Source: Motacilla alba alba
Taxonomy: Eukaryota > Chordata > Aves > Passeriformes > Motacillidae
DNA: 64,000 bases
Direction: 5' to 3'
Assembly (NCBI RefSeq): GCF_015832195.1
Contig: NC_052018.1
Span: 27,060,115-27,124,114 of the forward strand
This document shows, one piece after another, positions 14,201 to 27,496 of this stretch; position 1 is the stretch's first letter, and each line of letters opens with the position of its first letter. Made by a program: the position numbers and the translations under genes. The notes beneath the pieces are model-generated. The model had not been told where the DNA came from. It searched no databases and saw only the letters and a program-made list of their open reading frames with translations.

Positions 14201-17200
14201 ATGCCCTGCCTTTCAGATGAGAATTCTGCTAATGGCCTTGAAGCAGTGTCTTATTGTTAACATTGGAGCTCAAGTTAACATTGCTTATGTCTGGTGTTAT
14301 GGATATGTTCAGAACAAAACAGGCAGAGACAACCAAAACAAGAAACCTAAATATAAAATTTAAAATACCCCAAATTAATGACTGCAACATCAGCCGTATG
14401 TGGATGCACCAACAAACTTTTTATGTTTGCTATATGGGAGACTTCCAGGAAAAAACCTCTCCCTTGGAATATTATTTTTTTACTAGATGGGAACTGGCAA
14501 GTTTAAAAGTATATTATTAAATAATCAGAACAATTAAAATAAGTACTCATTTTTTTACTTGTACCTTTGATAGATAGTTTATTCATTTATTCAATGGAAG
14601 TCTCACTTATGCACACAGTTGTACCACTTATGTTCAAATCTAGGTAAATATTTTAGTGAAGTCAACTGGTTACAAAGAAATATAATTCTAAAATGTATGA
14701 GACTTAAATACAACATTATTTACAGCTGAGAAAGAACAGATTATAATATGTACATATTTTTCTCATTTCTGAGCCTTTACTGACTCTCATATTAGTCATG
14801 ATGAAGTAGGTTCAAGCTAGCAGTTACTGACACGAATTTAGAAATGCATATTGTAGCCAGTATTTTTAGATGTCTGAAATATTTCATAATGTGGTAAAGA
14901 AAGGAGGTTCTAGCTATCTTAAGACAACATACAAAGGACCAGAGCTGTTACTGAACTAAAGGCATGGCCCTGTTTATGTGTCTTTTCTGTATATTTCCAG
15001 CATTTATTTTACACAGTTACACAGCACAAATTAGCAACTCGATGATTTAAGAAGCAAAAAAAGATCTCCAAAATCCAGAAGACATATAAAAGATACTGTA
15101 ACCATAATTATAAAAACTGAAAAGATAAAAAGAACTCTTTTCAGAAGTTGGGATGCTGGCTTTCGCAATGTTTTCTAATACTTCAAAATTCATAAATGTG
15201 CTAAGATGCCCCAAAGCACAAATTCCACCTTAAAAGATGGAAAGCCACAGCATTTAATTTTTTGAAAACCCAGGAATTTCTCTGAGTCCCAAGATGTCCA
15301 AACGATGTGTTTGTTCAAGTGCTTCACTGTGCTGCTGTGTCAGACATGTTAGTATGCTTTCGAAGAGAATAGAAACAAACAGGGCATGACTTTAAACTAG
15401 AAGGGTGTCTACAGCCATTTCTTTCCCATGGTCTCAAAGACCTCTCCTGTGACCCCAGCAGTAATTTGGGGATGTAGGCTGGAGTAGGCAGACAAACATA
15501 AACCCAAAGGTGACCAAGCAGACATAAAGGACATTGTGTTTCATTCTAAACCAAAATTCAATGCACAGTTTCTATGACAGTAGTGCCAATTCCTGATCAG
15601 CCATACTAGCTCATGGAAGAATAACTGAAACAAACAATCTGATTATCTAATATACACTCTGCCTGTAGAAGCAGCTCAAGTAAAATACAGTGAATTTATA
15701 CTTAAGTGCTCCATACTCAATGTAGGTATAACTATCACTGCATACTGTGGCTGGAGGATTCAGATGGTTTTAATTCCTTAACCAGGAGCTGGCAATTCTA
15801 ATACATATAACATGCCGTTAATATGAACAATCTAAATATTAAACAAAAGTTTGAGGGCTGAATTTCTAACCAAGCAATTCTTCCATTTTTATTTATGTGA
15901 GCTACTGATGTTCATCACCTGGACTATTGACCATATAGGAATGTTAATTCTGAATTTTTGCTAAGTCCTTGTCCTCACATAGTGTTTTATACAAAATTCC
16001 TGAAGCTACAATCTTTAAGTGAATGGAAGATAAACAACAGAGTTTAAGAGTTCTTTACTTGATCTTCAGAAAGTCTATTCAATGTGCAAAAAAATCCAGT
16101 GAGGTTACAGTGAAAAAAAACTCCCATAAGTAAGGAATTTTGGATGAGTCAGTATTATAGAACTTGGCTCTGTTTATCAGTCTTGAACAGGAACCTATCT
16201 TTCAATGTGATGGCTGTCCAGTAGTCTTAAATAAAAGCCGTAAGATTTAATGGTTCACAATTTTAGAGGTAAGGATTATAACTTAGCACCAGAGCATCAC
16301 TGATACTCTATTTCCTTTCTACGTTTGATGTTAAGGAAAAAGGCAGAATATAAAAGGCAAACAACTACTAGAAGGAAAAAAAGCATAAATACAAGAATTA
16401 ACTTAAGTAATAAGTAGAATAATAGACCTATCTGCTTCAATGAATGATATAGAAAAAAAATTAAATCCCTTCACTTCTTTCCCCCTATGGCCTTTTGATA
16501 CAGACCAATGAAAAAATAAGTATAGTAAATGAAGTTCATTTCTAATCCCAATAATTAAATTCTTAGTTTATATTCCTTAATTTTGAAATTCAAGATTTTT
16601 TATTTCAAAGAACTAAAATAAATTCAATACAAAATAAATATTTTTTGGCCGTAAAGAACCTGTGTTGTAACCACATTCACATAAATCTAGTCAGCATGTG
16701 AATCTTGTTTACCAGATGTCATATAGCCACAGCTAAAAGCTGCAGTTGAGCGTCTAAACAGGTACTGATTCTCCCTCTTCCAATTATTATAAGTACTCAT
16801 GGAGAAATAGGTGGGCTAATCAGATGCAATGCATCTTGGAAGAGTTCTATATTTTTGGAGGCTGATAGTCTTTCAGATTTGGAAGTCATTATATTTCTAA
16901 AGGTCTGAAACATACTCTACTTACATGAAAAGTGTTTGCAGAAGCCACAGAAGCCACAAACAAAATAACTGAAACAGCTGGTGGCCATGGTTAAATTCCA
17001 GAGGAAATACTAGAGCATTACATAATATGAAGTTTGAAATGTGCCCTTCAGAATAAGAAACATGTAGCAGATTGTCCAGTATCAGAGACTTTTCTCTTCA
17101 ACAGAGGAAAAAAATGTATACTCTCTAGTTCTTACCCCTCCAATCAAACACAAACACTAACAGTCATGCTGAGTTTAATTATTTAAAGAATGTTTAAAAT

Positions 17201-17400
17201 ATTTTTTATATTGAGGTGTATAAAAAAAATCTAATTTCCTTCCATACCACTAGTAATTGTCTGTCTTTTGTTTAAAATTCCACTTCCCTCAAAACTTCTA
17301 TTTTACAGTATAAAAACAATTAAATTCCTCTCACCAATTAAAAAAATATTTTTACTAATATTTACAAAGATAAATATATTCAGAATAATTCATTAAAATT
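11281..17400. other. AT-rich intron-like DNA, nothing recognised
   Basis: Six kilobases without a recognisable exon, RNA gene or repeat family. There are only short A or T runs. Confidence 0.55.
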
Positions 17401-17860
17401 GATGATTTTCAAGTGGTCTTTGGAATCCAGAGAGGTCCCAGTTAACTGGAAACTAGAAAATGTTGTCCTGGTTTTCAAGGAGGACCCTGGAAACTACAGG
17501 CCTGTCAGTCTCACTTCAATGCCCGCTAAAATAATGGAAAATACAATTCTAGTATTGAAAAACACATGGAGGACAACACAGTCATCAGTCACAGCCAGCA
17601 GGGTCTCATGAATGGGGAGTCCTGCTTATAAAACTTGATTTCCTTCTAAGACAGGGTAACTCACCTAGTTATATAGGGAAGCCATTAGGTGTAATATTTT
17701 TGGACTTCAGCAAACCTTTTCATACTGTCCCTCATTGTATCCTTCTGGACCAAATGTCCAGCATTCATCTGGATAATCGTGGTGTACTATGGGTGAGAAA
17801 TTGGCTTCAGAATTTAAAGACACAGTGTTACCTATGATAGAAGCACAACTGGAACAGAAT
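17401..17860 (+). mobile_element. CR1 LINE fragment from the reverse-transcriptase region (inactive)
   Basis: The reading frame from 17399 contains NYRPVSLTS, the conserved stretch of the CR1 ORF2 reverse transcriptase, preceded by VPVNWKLENVV and EDPG. After a stop at about 17610 further pieces appear in shifted frames, including VIFLDFSKPFHTV, which corresponds to the catalytic F-x-D-F-S-K-A-F-D region. The final Ala and Asp positions are replaced (Pro, His). Frameshifts, stops and these substitutions show a dead copy. It lacks the 3' end, so it is an internal fragment. Confidence 0.85.
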
Positions 17861-20800
17861 TGCTGTTCTGTGTAAGGAAAATTATTCTTTCAGTCCTACT
17901 TATATCCTGAAAGACTGGATAGGAACTAATAATTCTGAAGTGACTACCTGCAGTATATTTTATCCCCTGTAAACTTTTCTGACTTAATTATTGTGATACT
18001 AAATAAATTATGAACAGCAAATAGTTCTCAAAGGTCATTCTCAAATTATTCTTTTAAAATTAATAGTGTAAAACCTGTTTATGATACACACAATGACTGA
18101 ACTGCCATATGATTTAGTGTTTGTGACACTTTAAACTGCAGCATTTCTTTGGTATTTGAATATATGACAGTTTGCTAAAAATCAAATCATGATCTAAGTA
18201 AGGATTAACAATCTTGCACCTGCCCAGCTTGGAAGAAAAAAAGAACGTTTCCAATAAAGCATGCCAAGATAGACTAAATAATTTTTTTTTTCTTTAGCCC
18301 ACAAAACAGAAAACAGTGACTGAAAAGCTGTAAGAGACAAACTTTAGATGGAGAGCAGACTTTTCCAGCACATAAGAACAATGAAAAATTTTTCATTTGG
18401 TATATTCTAAATCTATTTAGATATGCAGAATAGGCATAGCCTTTCTCTTCTGCAAACAAGCACTTAGCAACTGCTTAGTTATATATAAATGGACAGTGTT
18501 AGGAACAGTCATTTAAAGGTATTTAAGGCATCTCTAATTTCTAAAGCAGACCTAAGACAACAAAAACTTGAGAGAAATTGCTCCAGCTCCACATTGTGTA
18601 CTTACTAACAGTGAAAAATGTGTTGTGCCTTTCTTTTCAAGAAGAAGAAAAAAAGAAAAGATAGATATGAAAAATTGCTTGGAGGCCAAGCCAAGTCACA
18701 GGGCAGCTTACTGTTAATCAGGCACAATTATCTCAAGAGTATTGAGTAAGCAGTTTAATCTTTGTGACATGTTGACCCATGTGACATCAAAAGAAAAAGT
18801 AGGATTGGCTTATGAAGTCATTTTATGATTTCCATAACTACACATAAAGATTTACTGGCTACCTGAAATAACACAAACCCTCTGGTCAAAAGTTTGAGGC
18901 GCAGAAGCTACTGTTGCTCACAACTCTACAAAGCTGTTAAAATTTGAGATAATGAGAAAAAACAGTGAGGCAACATGACACACTGTAGTAGGGATACTGC
19001 TTTACTCGTGTGAAGCTATCACCTCTTGCTTCCACCAGAGTAAATATGGAAAATTTTAAGACTGATACATTGACAGAAGCTGAGGGGTACCCAGCTGAGG
19101 GGTACCCAGGAAGGAACTTTATTTTTCTTCAGGCCAATAATATGTATTATTTCAAGTCTTGTTCCTAAACATGTCATCCTGAATATCCTATCCCCTGTTA
19201 CCTCACCGTGTATACATTTGTTTTGTCTTGTCCTGACCCTACAATGTTCCCCATCCATCTATGTCATATGATTTCTCTTTTTTACCCTCCCCATCCTCCA
19301 ACTCACTTCATTGCAAACACATATCATAGCATTTTGGAAGATTTGGGTTTTTTCCTTCTTTTATTTTCCAAAGCACACTAACCTGTTTACATCTGTACAT
19401 ATATGACTGATTTGAGAACAAATCCAAGACTTACAGATAATGGTTAGCCAACAGTTCCTCTATTCTACAGTAATGTCCATGTAAGCAGAGATCCCAAGCC
19501 AAGGAAAATAATTATTTTCCTTTTTTTTTTTTTTTTTTCCTCTGAGCAGGAATTCATATTATCTAAACTTCACTACAGGTCAAGTTTGCTGAGATCTTGA
19601 TACAGAACTAGAGACCTTGCACTAGAATCCAATAATGCAACCCTCCTGTGGTGCTCCTCTCTTCAGTTCAGATCCCAACTACTATCAGAGCTTACCACTG
19701 CCAGTGAGCAGCTACTCACTCAAGGGAGTCATACAGGAACCTCTCGACTTCCTCCACCAAGATGAAGAAAAAACTGAACTGACAGTGTTTACACTTCCTG
19801 AATGCTGCTAAATCATCCCTAAGGATTGCTTAACTCCAGGGAATGTAACAGTGCCTCTGAGGAGCAATCTATGCATTTGGGATACTTGTCATATTATACC
19901 AAATAGTAGTTTTTTCAAATAAATAATAAGAGAAAGACTTATTCGGAAGTTTTCATGACTCTAAAATCCCTTCTTATTTTAAACTGCAGAAGTTGATCAT
20001 TATGATTTATTTTCAATATATTCAAAATAAGATTTAAGAGCAAAGCATAAGTAATTCAATTACTGTTCCGAAATGTAAATGCAAAGTGTGAGGTACATGG
20101 AACACTTCATATCTTTTATTTGCTATTCTTCAAAGAAAAGTAATCCTAATTGTTTTAGGCTCCTTAGAACCCACTTCACAAATGGCATTTTAAGATTTTC
20201 AAAACAGTACACTTGCTATGCCGATGAATGTTAGCCCACATGTTACATAGTTTGGTTGGTTCAAAAATCTACAATACAAATCAATCTTTGCATAGAATGC
20301 TGATAGTATTCGAAAAATCAAGGCAAATCATTTTAGTTACAGGCAAAAAAAAGCATCCCTAACCCAGAAATACTTGTACTAGTCAATGTATTTTTTGTTG
20401 GTTTGTGTTTGTTTTTATTTGGTTGGTTTTTTCCAATCATATGGAAGTTAACTATGTCTGTAGGAAGTTTCTTAGAATAATATTTTTCAAACATAGAATA
20501 TGCTATTGAATATTTCCCTGTTCCCGGAGTAGATGATGCTCATAGATCTCACCGGCTTTGAAACTCCAAATGACAGGAGATACTGAGTGGCATAAATACT
20601 GTTCTCAAATTACCTCATACCTGAAACTCAACATCTGCTGCCATTGGCAGGTATGCCACGAGTTTTATTCCCAATATCATGATTCTTTCTGCTTTAAAGT
20701 AGCTGGGAATATTGAGCACAATGAACTTCTGAGCAGATGGACAATGCATAGCCTAGAAGACATTTAGATAATACTAGAACATTTTTGATGATTAGAAAGC

Positions 20801-22335
20801 AGAAGATATTTGTCAGCTCAAAAGGGAGTTTAAATTTATTTTGATACAGAAATCTAGAAATATCAAATTATGTATAGTTTTTAAATGAAAGTTTTATGTC
20901 TTAATTTTTTTCTTGTTGTGACAGCCATTTACATGGAATTACTACAGATTTTCCTATATACCTGGCTGGCTTAGAAGTCTGAGCACAAAGCAATCAGAGT
21001 AAAAAATACACTTAAAAGTTGCAGACTATCAAAATGCTTTTGCCTGCAGGGCAGCAGGTTGCACTTAAGTAAAACCAGAAGTAGGTCAGGCTTGTGATTA
21101 CTCTTCTAGGTCTTCTTTATCAGAACTCTAGGGAAAATGACTGCTTGTGAAAGACATCTGGAAAGTTACCAAGTTCAAGCTTCTAGCAGTTACAAATAAA
21201 GTGCAAATAATGGATCAGTGTTCAAAGCACTCACTTTGCATGAAATTCCATGCTAACTAACCTACATAGCTAGTAACTTCACTATGTCAAAAGTAATTAC
21301 CTTCTTGATGTGGCAGATATAATAACATGTGTTTAAAAACAGCATATGATTACAGATACTGAGAACAGGGAAATTACAATGTAATGAATAGTAATGTCTG
21401 GCCGAACTGATGAAAGACAAAGCTTAAAGAGAGTGATGATAAATCCAGTGAATATAACATAAACAATTCAATATGATAAAGACAGATTAGGAGGCAAAGG
21501 CATCATGTAGTTTCAACATTTTTCAGAAACCAAGTGTACCCTGCTGTAATTGAATAGAACTTGATTAAGGAGAAAGCTGAAAAAGCATTACATTATAAAG
21601 AAAAGCAGTGCATAAAATGCAAAACCCTGAAATTTGCTTATGCTAGGGGTGTTTTAACCAATAATGTAATCAAAATTGGAATTTTTGCAGAGCAAGATTT
21701 TAAACAAAATAATACTGAACATGAAGAGCTTTATATTAATGTACCAATATGACTATTAGTGATATGTTCAGAACATATTTCATATTTTAGGCAGTCTTAA
21801 AGGAAATAATGAAATATTGAACACAGGCTGTGAAAGAAGGTGACTCAATAGAGGGATGAAAATCCACTTCAGTAAAGTATTTGTTTAATGTATGTTTTTC
21901 TCCATAAATAATGGAAGTCAATCCAGTTAGCTGCTGTGTAGTAGCAGATGTGTTAACATTCATGTCTGGTTCTGCCGGGTTTTGTCTTTCAAATGTCTTT
22001 GTGAGCTCTATGATGCACATACATTACAAAAACAGAACATTCAAAGCAATATTCAATTCCTTTGCCAAAACCAAAATTACAAAGAAGCAGAATAGTATAT
22101 ATTAAGGAAAGGAGAAAAGTTTGCATCCTATCCCAGAGCAGACATCTAAAGCAGATGGTGCGATTTTTCTTCATTTGTTACAGGGATATAGTTTACACAG
22201 ATTAATGAATGGATAGCTATAGGTAAGATGAATCCCACTCTTGGTGACTAACTAGATACTTGCATAGAAGTAAATTCTAAGAGTCTTTATAAACAATGTT
22301 AGAAAGGCAATAGTGTCCTAACCATTACATGGTAC
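17861..22335. other. AT-rich intron-like DNA with minor simple repeats
   Basis: No gene or repeat family was recognised. Minor items are an 18-base poly-T at 19521-19538 and a short direct duplication of GCTGAGGGGTACCCAG at about 19079-19109. Confidence 0.55.
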
Positions 22336-23035
<700 letters not shown>

Positions 23036-25081
23036 ATTTCACAGTGTGCTAACAGACATATGATTAAGAACTTAGGTCATTCCCTCTGGTTACATGAAAG
23101 CATTTCTATAATAAGAAATATTTTTGTCCTAAGAATAAATGTATTTACAAAACATTATTTACCACAAGCAATGTCATGGCAGTGAAAAAGCACACCTGGA
23201 GACCAGATCAAAAAATATATTTTTCTGCCAGATAGATCTCATCTCTCATAGCCCTTTTCTAGAGATCCCTGCTACTCTAAGGTATCTTAGAGGTTGCTGT
23301 AATGTATCTACTGATTGTCATATAAGAATAGCTATTCTAAAATATATGAAAAGTACGTAGTACCCATTTTTCAGAGATTGCAAGTTATCTGGGTGGGTCA
23401 TTTTTTTTTTTTCTCTCAAGTTTTACTACAAAGGTTATTAACAAATACACAAAATCTGTAATTATAGGCGAGTACAACAGGTTTAACAGCTTGACACGTT
23501 TCTTCTACTATGGATTGTGTATTAAAGATCCTACTCATCCAAAAGCATTTCTCACTTAGCTTTTTAATAGTCTTATTTCTTCCCATAAAAAAGACATAGA
23601 TTTGCTTATGTATCAACGCAAGGGCAGCTATTACTTTTGGGGATGCGTTGTTGTTTCTTTTCTATTGTTTTCCACTATAAAACCCAATCAAATGAACAAA
23701 ACTCCCCAAAACAACAACAACAGCAGCAACAAAAAATGCAAATAAAATTCCTTTTAGGTCATATCATGATCAGTTGGAAATTCATAGTGGTATGCTCAGA
23801 CAGCTTGACCTCTTGATTACAGGCACAGTATCAGGAGGCAGTTCTGGCAGCATGAATTTGATGTGTGTATTTATGTATGTGTACCAAGAATGAAATCTAT
23901 TTAGACAAGCATTCACAGGAAAATAACTGTATTCTATACCCCACAAAAATGGTTTATTTGTCTTTTGGCACCTTTATACATATCTTTCCTGGTCTAGAAA
24001 TACTTTTTCCCCCCTAAGTGCTTTAAATCAATGATATAAAGTCATTTTTTTTCCAACACAAACCCTCAAGCAAAGAATGAAAAGCAAAAAAACCCTAAAA
24101 ACCTCTCCTCAGCTTTATGGGTATTCATTCTGTTTTATAAAAGTACAGTATAAAATTGTAGACCAAACCAATCAATATTCCCTAATACTTTATTCCAGAA
24201 TTCATATATTTTCCTGTGTCCTTTTAATTCCCTGAATTTATTTCTGAAATGTTGCAATGTTCTAAAAGTAGTACTGATTTTAAAAAATGCAGCCATCATT
24301 TGTCTCATTGTGAGATGAGAAGTGGCAAGTTAAGTGTACGTACAAAAAAATATTACCTTAAAAGAGATACACTTTTGTCTGTACCTATTTTACATTAAAA
24401 ATGTTGATTATACTTATATACTATATACTCATATACTATAACCTATACTATAATAGTATAACTATATACTCAAGAGGTAGAAATACCTCCTGAGTTTATA
24501 TCTAAGTATGAGGAAAGGAACATCTGAAATCCTGAAAAGATTATTGCAGTGAGGTGAGACTTGAGTTGCTGATCCTGTCAGCATTATAGCAGCCTCCAAC
24601 CTGCTTCTCTATTGATCAAGTAGCCTGTGTGGCAGAAGGTGAGGAATAGCCATGTTTGTCAGGTATGGCAGCAGGCGCCATATCAGCTGCTGGCAGGCGA
24701 CAATAAATTTCTTCCAAGCACCTGACAGACACTTTTATCTTTGTATAAAAACACCCCACCACCCCAAAAAGGTTCTCTGAATAGAAATGAGGAACTTGAC
24801 AGAACACCAGCTGATAAAGGCCAGAACCTACTCCACTGCAGATGTACTGTGCAGTCCAGGTAACAGGGCGTACTCATGAGTTCTTCATCAGGCACAGCAG
24901 TCATTTGTTTCAGTACAGTAAAGCTAATATACTTGTATAAGGCACAACTTGAAGCAGGATAACAGGTATGTAAAAATAAATGGTTTGTCATTAAAATTTT
25001 ACAAACTTCTGTTTGCACATCAGTGACTTGTGTGGCAGTGGGGTTTTGAAGTAAGTTTGTTTAAGAAATTGTTTAAAATGT
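23036..25081. other. AT-rich intron-like DNA, no repeat family assigned
   Basis: It contains a (CAA)/(CAG)-type run at about 23701-23735 and an A/T/C low-complexity stretch at 24406-24472. The part from about 24540 to 25020 is less AT-rich and carries a 111-residue minus-strand open frame without a domain. It may be an old unidentified repeat. Confidence 0.45.
24406..24472. repeat. TATACT-type low-complexity repeat
   Basis: Imperfect repeats of ATACTATA and TATACTCATA run across this stretch. Confidence 0.8.
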
Positions 25082-25780
25082 TGTGATGGTTTTTTCCTAT
25101 TCCCCCCTGTTCAGCTTTCCTAATAGTCTCTCCCTAAAGTTGTTTACCACCTGTCTTCCCACCTTTTCCTATGTCAGTTCTGGTATTTCCAGATCCTTCC
25201 CTGTCCATCCTCCAAACCCTTCCCCTGCAGCTTGTCTGTCATTATTTGCTACACCCATTTATCTAGAAGATTTGCTGCCAGCTATGATATTTCCCTTCAC
25301 TCATCGGTATGCATTCTTCCCTTCCCCTTCCTTATTGGTTTTATGTTTATGTATAATCCCTCACGCTCCTCCTGTCTAGGCCTTCATTATTTGTTAGGCA
25401 GTCTCCTCCCAGGAGACAGCACCCCCTTAAAACCTGCCGTTTTTCTCTGCTTCGTGCCCTTTTGCCTCTGTCTCCCCTTCGAGCTGCTGCACACGTACCG
25501 CTCCCTGCACAAGGTGGAATAAAGACAGTTTGGAGACGCAAGCAAGGGGTCCTTCCTTCTTTCCTTTGCCTCAATCCATCAACGTGGGTCCATACTTATT
25601 GGCCCCTTGTTGGTTCGGTACCTCAGCCTGTGGCTGAACCGCGATCCCGCCTGCTGGTGGGTGGGGCAGGGAGCGGCCACTCCTGATGCGCGCGGGGGGA
25701 AAGGGGGTTGGAGCTATTGGGCGACCAGCATCACCCCCTCCTCCTGCAAACAGGGCGTGGCGTCAGACTTGTGCCAATAA
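25082..25780 (+). mobile_element. Retroviral-type LTR or LTR plus leader (ERV-derived)
   Basis: It starts TGTGATGGTTTTTT, is pyrimidine-rich, and has a polyadenylation signal AATAAA at 25518-25523, followed by a GC-rich segment with clustered CpG at about 25630-25710. A possible LTR end is GTACCTCA near 25625, in which case the rest would be internal leader. A second AATAAA is at about 25776. No matching target duplication was found, so ends are tentative. Plus orientation is inferred from the signals. No viral coding sequence is seen. Confidence 0.5.
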
Positions 25781-27243
25781 AACCAAGTAGGATATCTCAT
25801 CATTAGGGTATTCAAACAATGACAACTTTTCAATATCCATCAGTAACTTTATACCTGAAGGTTTTGTAGGGAGAGGGTATACATAAGAGCACTTGATCAG
25901 ATTGTTTTAAAAACATTTTCAGAGTCTCACTTTTATGAATAGATGTGTCTTGAGCTCAGAACTACTGTTAACTGTGTCAGTGAAAAGTAGTTCTTGAGAT
26001 ACACTACTCAGCTGAATGTTTCAGAAAGTACCCTGATTTCATGAACGACAGATCTCCATGTCTGGATCATGCAGTTTTGTCTCCGGTATTAGCTGAATTT
26101 CCTCTGTTGTCAGCCATTTAACATTACCTAATCATTTTGTCAAGTTTATGAGTCTCTCTTTAAAGAACATAAGTGATGAAATTTATGATTGTAAAGAGAC
26201 AGTGTTTGAAGGAAAATAGTCAGACAAAATCAATCAAAAAATGGGATGTGAGTATGTGGTTCTTGTGAAGGAAAAGGCAGAACAAACAGTTCAGTCAATC
26301 AATCACTCAATCAGTCAATCCCAAGAGAATTCTGTATACCAAAACCCAACATTCTCTGTAACTCATTTACCCAAATAAAAAACAAAACTAACAAAAAAAA
26401 AAAAAAGAAAACAAAACCAAAAAAACCAAAAAAAAATTAAAAAAACAAACAAAAAACGCCTACCAAAACAACAAAACAGGACTCAGCTTATTTTTTATAC
26501 AAGTAATCACTTTGAAGAAGTATATAAGCAAAAAATTCTGAAACTATCTGTAAAGAGAATGTCTGTGTAATCCTATTTTTAGTAAAGTGAAGAGGCCACA
26601 ATGAACGTACAATCTCAATAATAAAATGTTGCACTTCTGTTACTTTTGACTTTTTTGCAAATGTTTTTAAAATACCAGGATAGGCAAGTTTTGTCTTCCC
26701 AAAAACATTGCTACAAACAATTAGAATGGCAGAGACTCTGAGAGGTTTGTCCAATATATTTTTTGTCTAAAAACATCTAGATGCACAGAAAAAGAAGCAC
26801 TCAGAAAACATGTGAACTAGGGAAAAAGACTCAAAGTCCCCATGGAGTAAGGCAAATTATCTTTCTCTCCTGCTGACTAGCCAAGGAAGAAGGGAAGATT
26901 GGCATTAGAATCAGAGATTACTGAACACAATGTGAGGCATATGAAATTGTACACTCTGGAAAAATGAAAACCCAACTAAAAGAAAGTGGAGTTTTCCTTA
27001 CTGGATGTGAAAGATACTGGGGAAAATTCTTTTGAGAGAAAAGAGTAATTTTGCAGTTAAATATAAATGCAATTAAGAAAGGATGTTGGAGTAAATACAA
27101 TAAAAATAGAAGGAAATACATGAAATAAAAAAAAAAAACTTAATAATTAAAATTAATATATTTCCAATATTTTTACCACTTTAGAAGCATTAACAAGGAA
27201 AGAAGTTTGATATATGCATTGTTCAGAAGCTGTTTCTACTCAC
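25781..27243. other. AT-rich downstream EYS intron with simple sequence
   Basis: This lies just downstream of the last visible EYS exon. It contains a (TCAA)-type run at about 26291-26320 and an A-rich AAC/AAAAC stretch at 26384-26460. No further exon was recognised. Confidence 0.6.
26384..26460. repeat. A-rich low-complexity stretch
   Basis: Runs of A are broken by single C, G or T, giving an AAAAC-like pattern. Confidence 0.85.
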
Positions 27244-27496
27244 CTTGGGACACTTCTCCTGCATGTAAATCAGGAGAGACATGTTTAGACCAAAGTTCCA
27301 TAGACACAGCCAGTGCTGATGGGAGGTCATTGTCTAAAATTTCAGCAGGAAACACTTCAGCCACTTCACTGAGAATTTTCTTGCTTTGGGGCATAGTAGG
27401 TAAACAGGTGATATTGTTTATTCCATCAACACAAAGAAACCCAGTGGAGCAGGAGTGTATAAGACAATCATTGTAATTAAGCTCACAGCTTCGTCC
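27244..27496 (-). CDS. EYS: EYS coding exon (last EGF remnant and start of linker), third of three
   Basis: The exon reads from 27496 to 27244 (253 bases). The acceptor is CTCTTTCAG, entry is phase 0 at GGA CGA AGC TGT, and the donor is TCCCAAG followed by GTGAGT, leaving in phase 1. It joins the previous exon to give KPGFV-GRSCE, completing that EGF repeat. A fourth repeat then starts (NDC, HSC, FLC, ITC) but stops after its fourth cysteine, so it is truncated. An N-glycosylation sequon (NIT) sits just before that last cysteine. The remaining 50 or so residues have no cysteine and look like flexible linker (start MPQSKKILSEV). Human EYS, from memory, also runs from a broken EGF repeat (CVDGIN-like here, CGDEIRR in human) into a long linker encoded by one very large exon. 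That large exon is not visible at lower coordinates in this window. The frame is open throughout. Confidence 0.88.

Noticed and set aside
24683..25018. 111-codon minus-strand open frame as a candidate EYS linker exon
   Set aside because: No resemblance to remembered EYS and no clear splice signals in phase 1.
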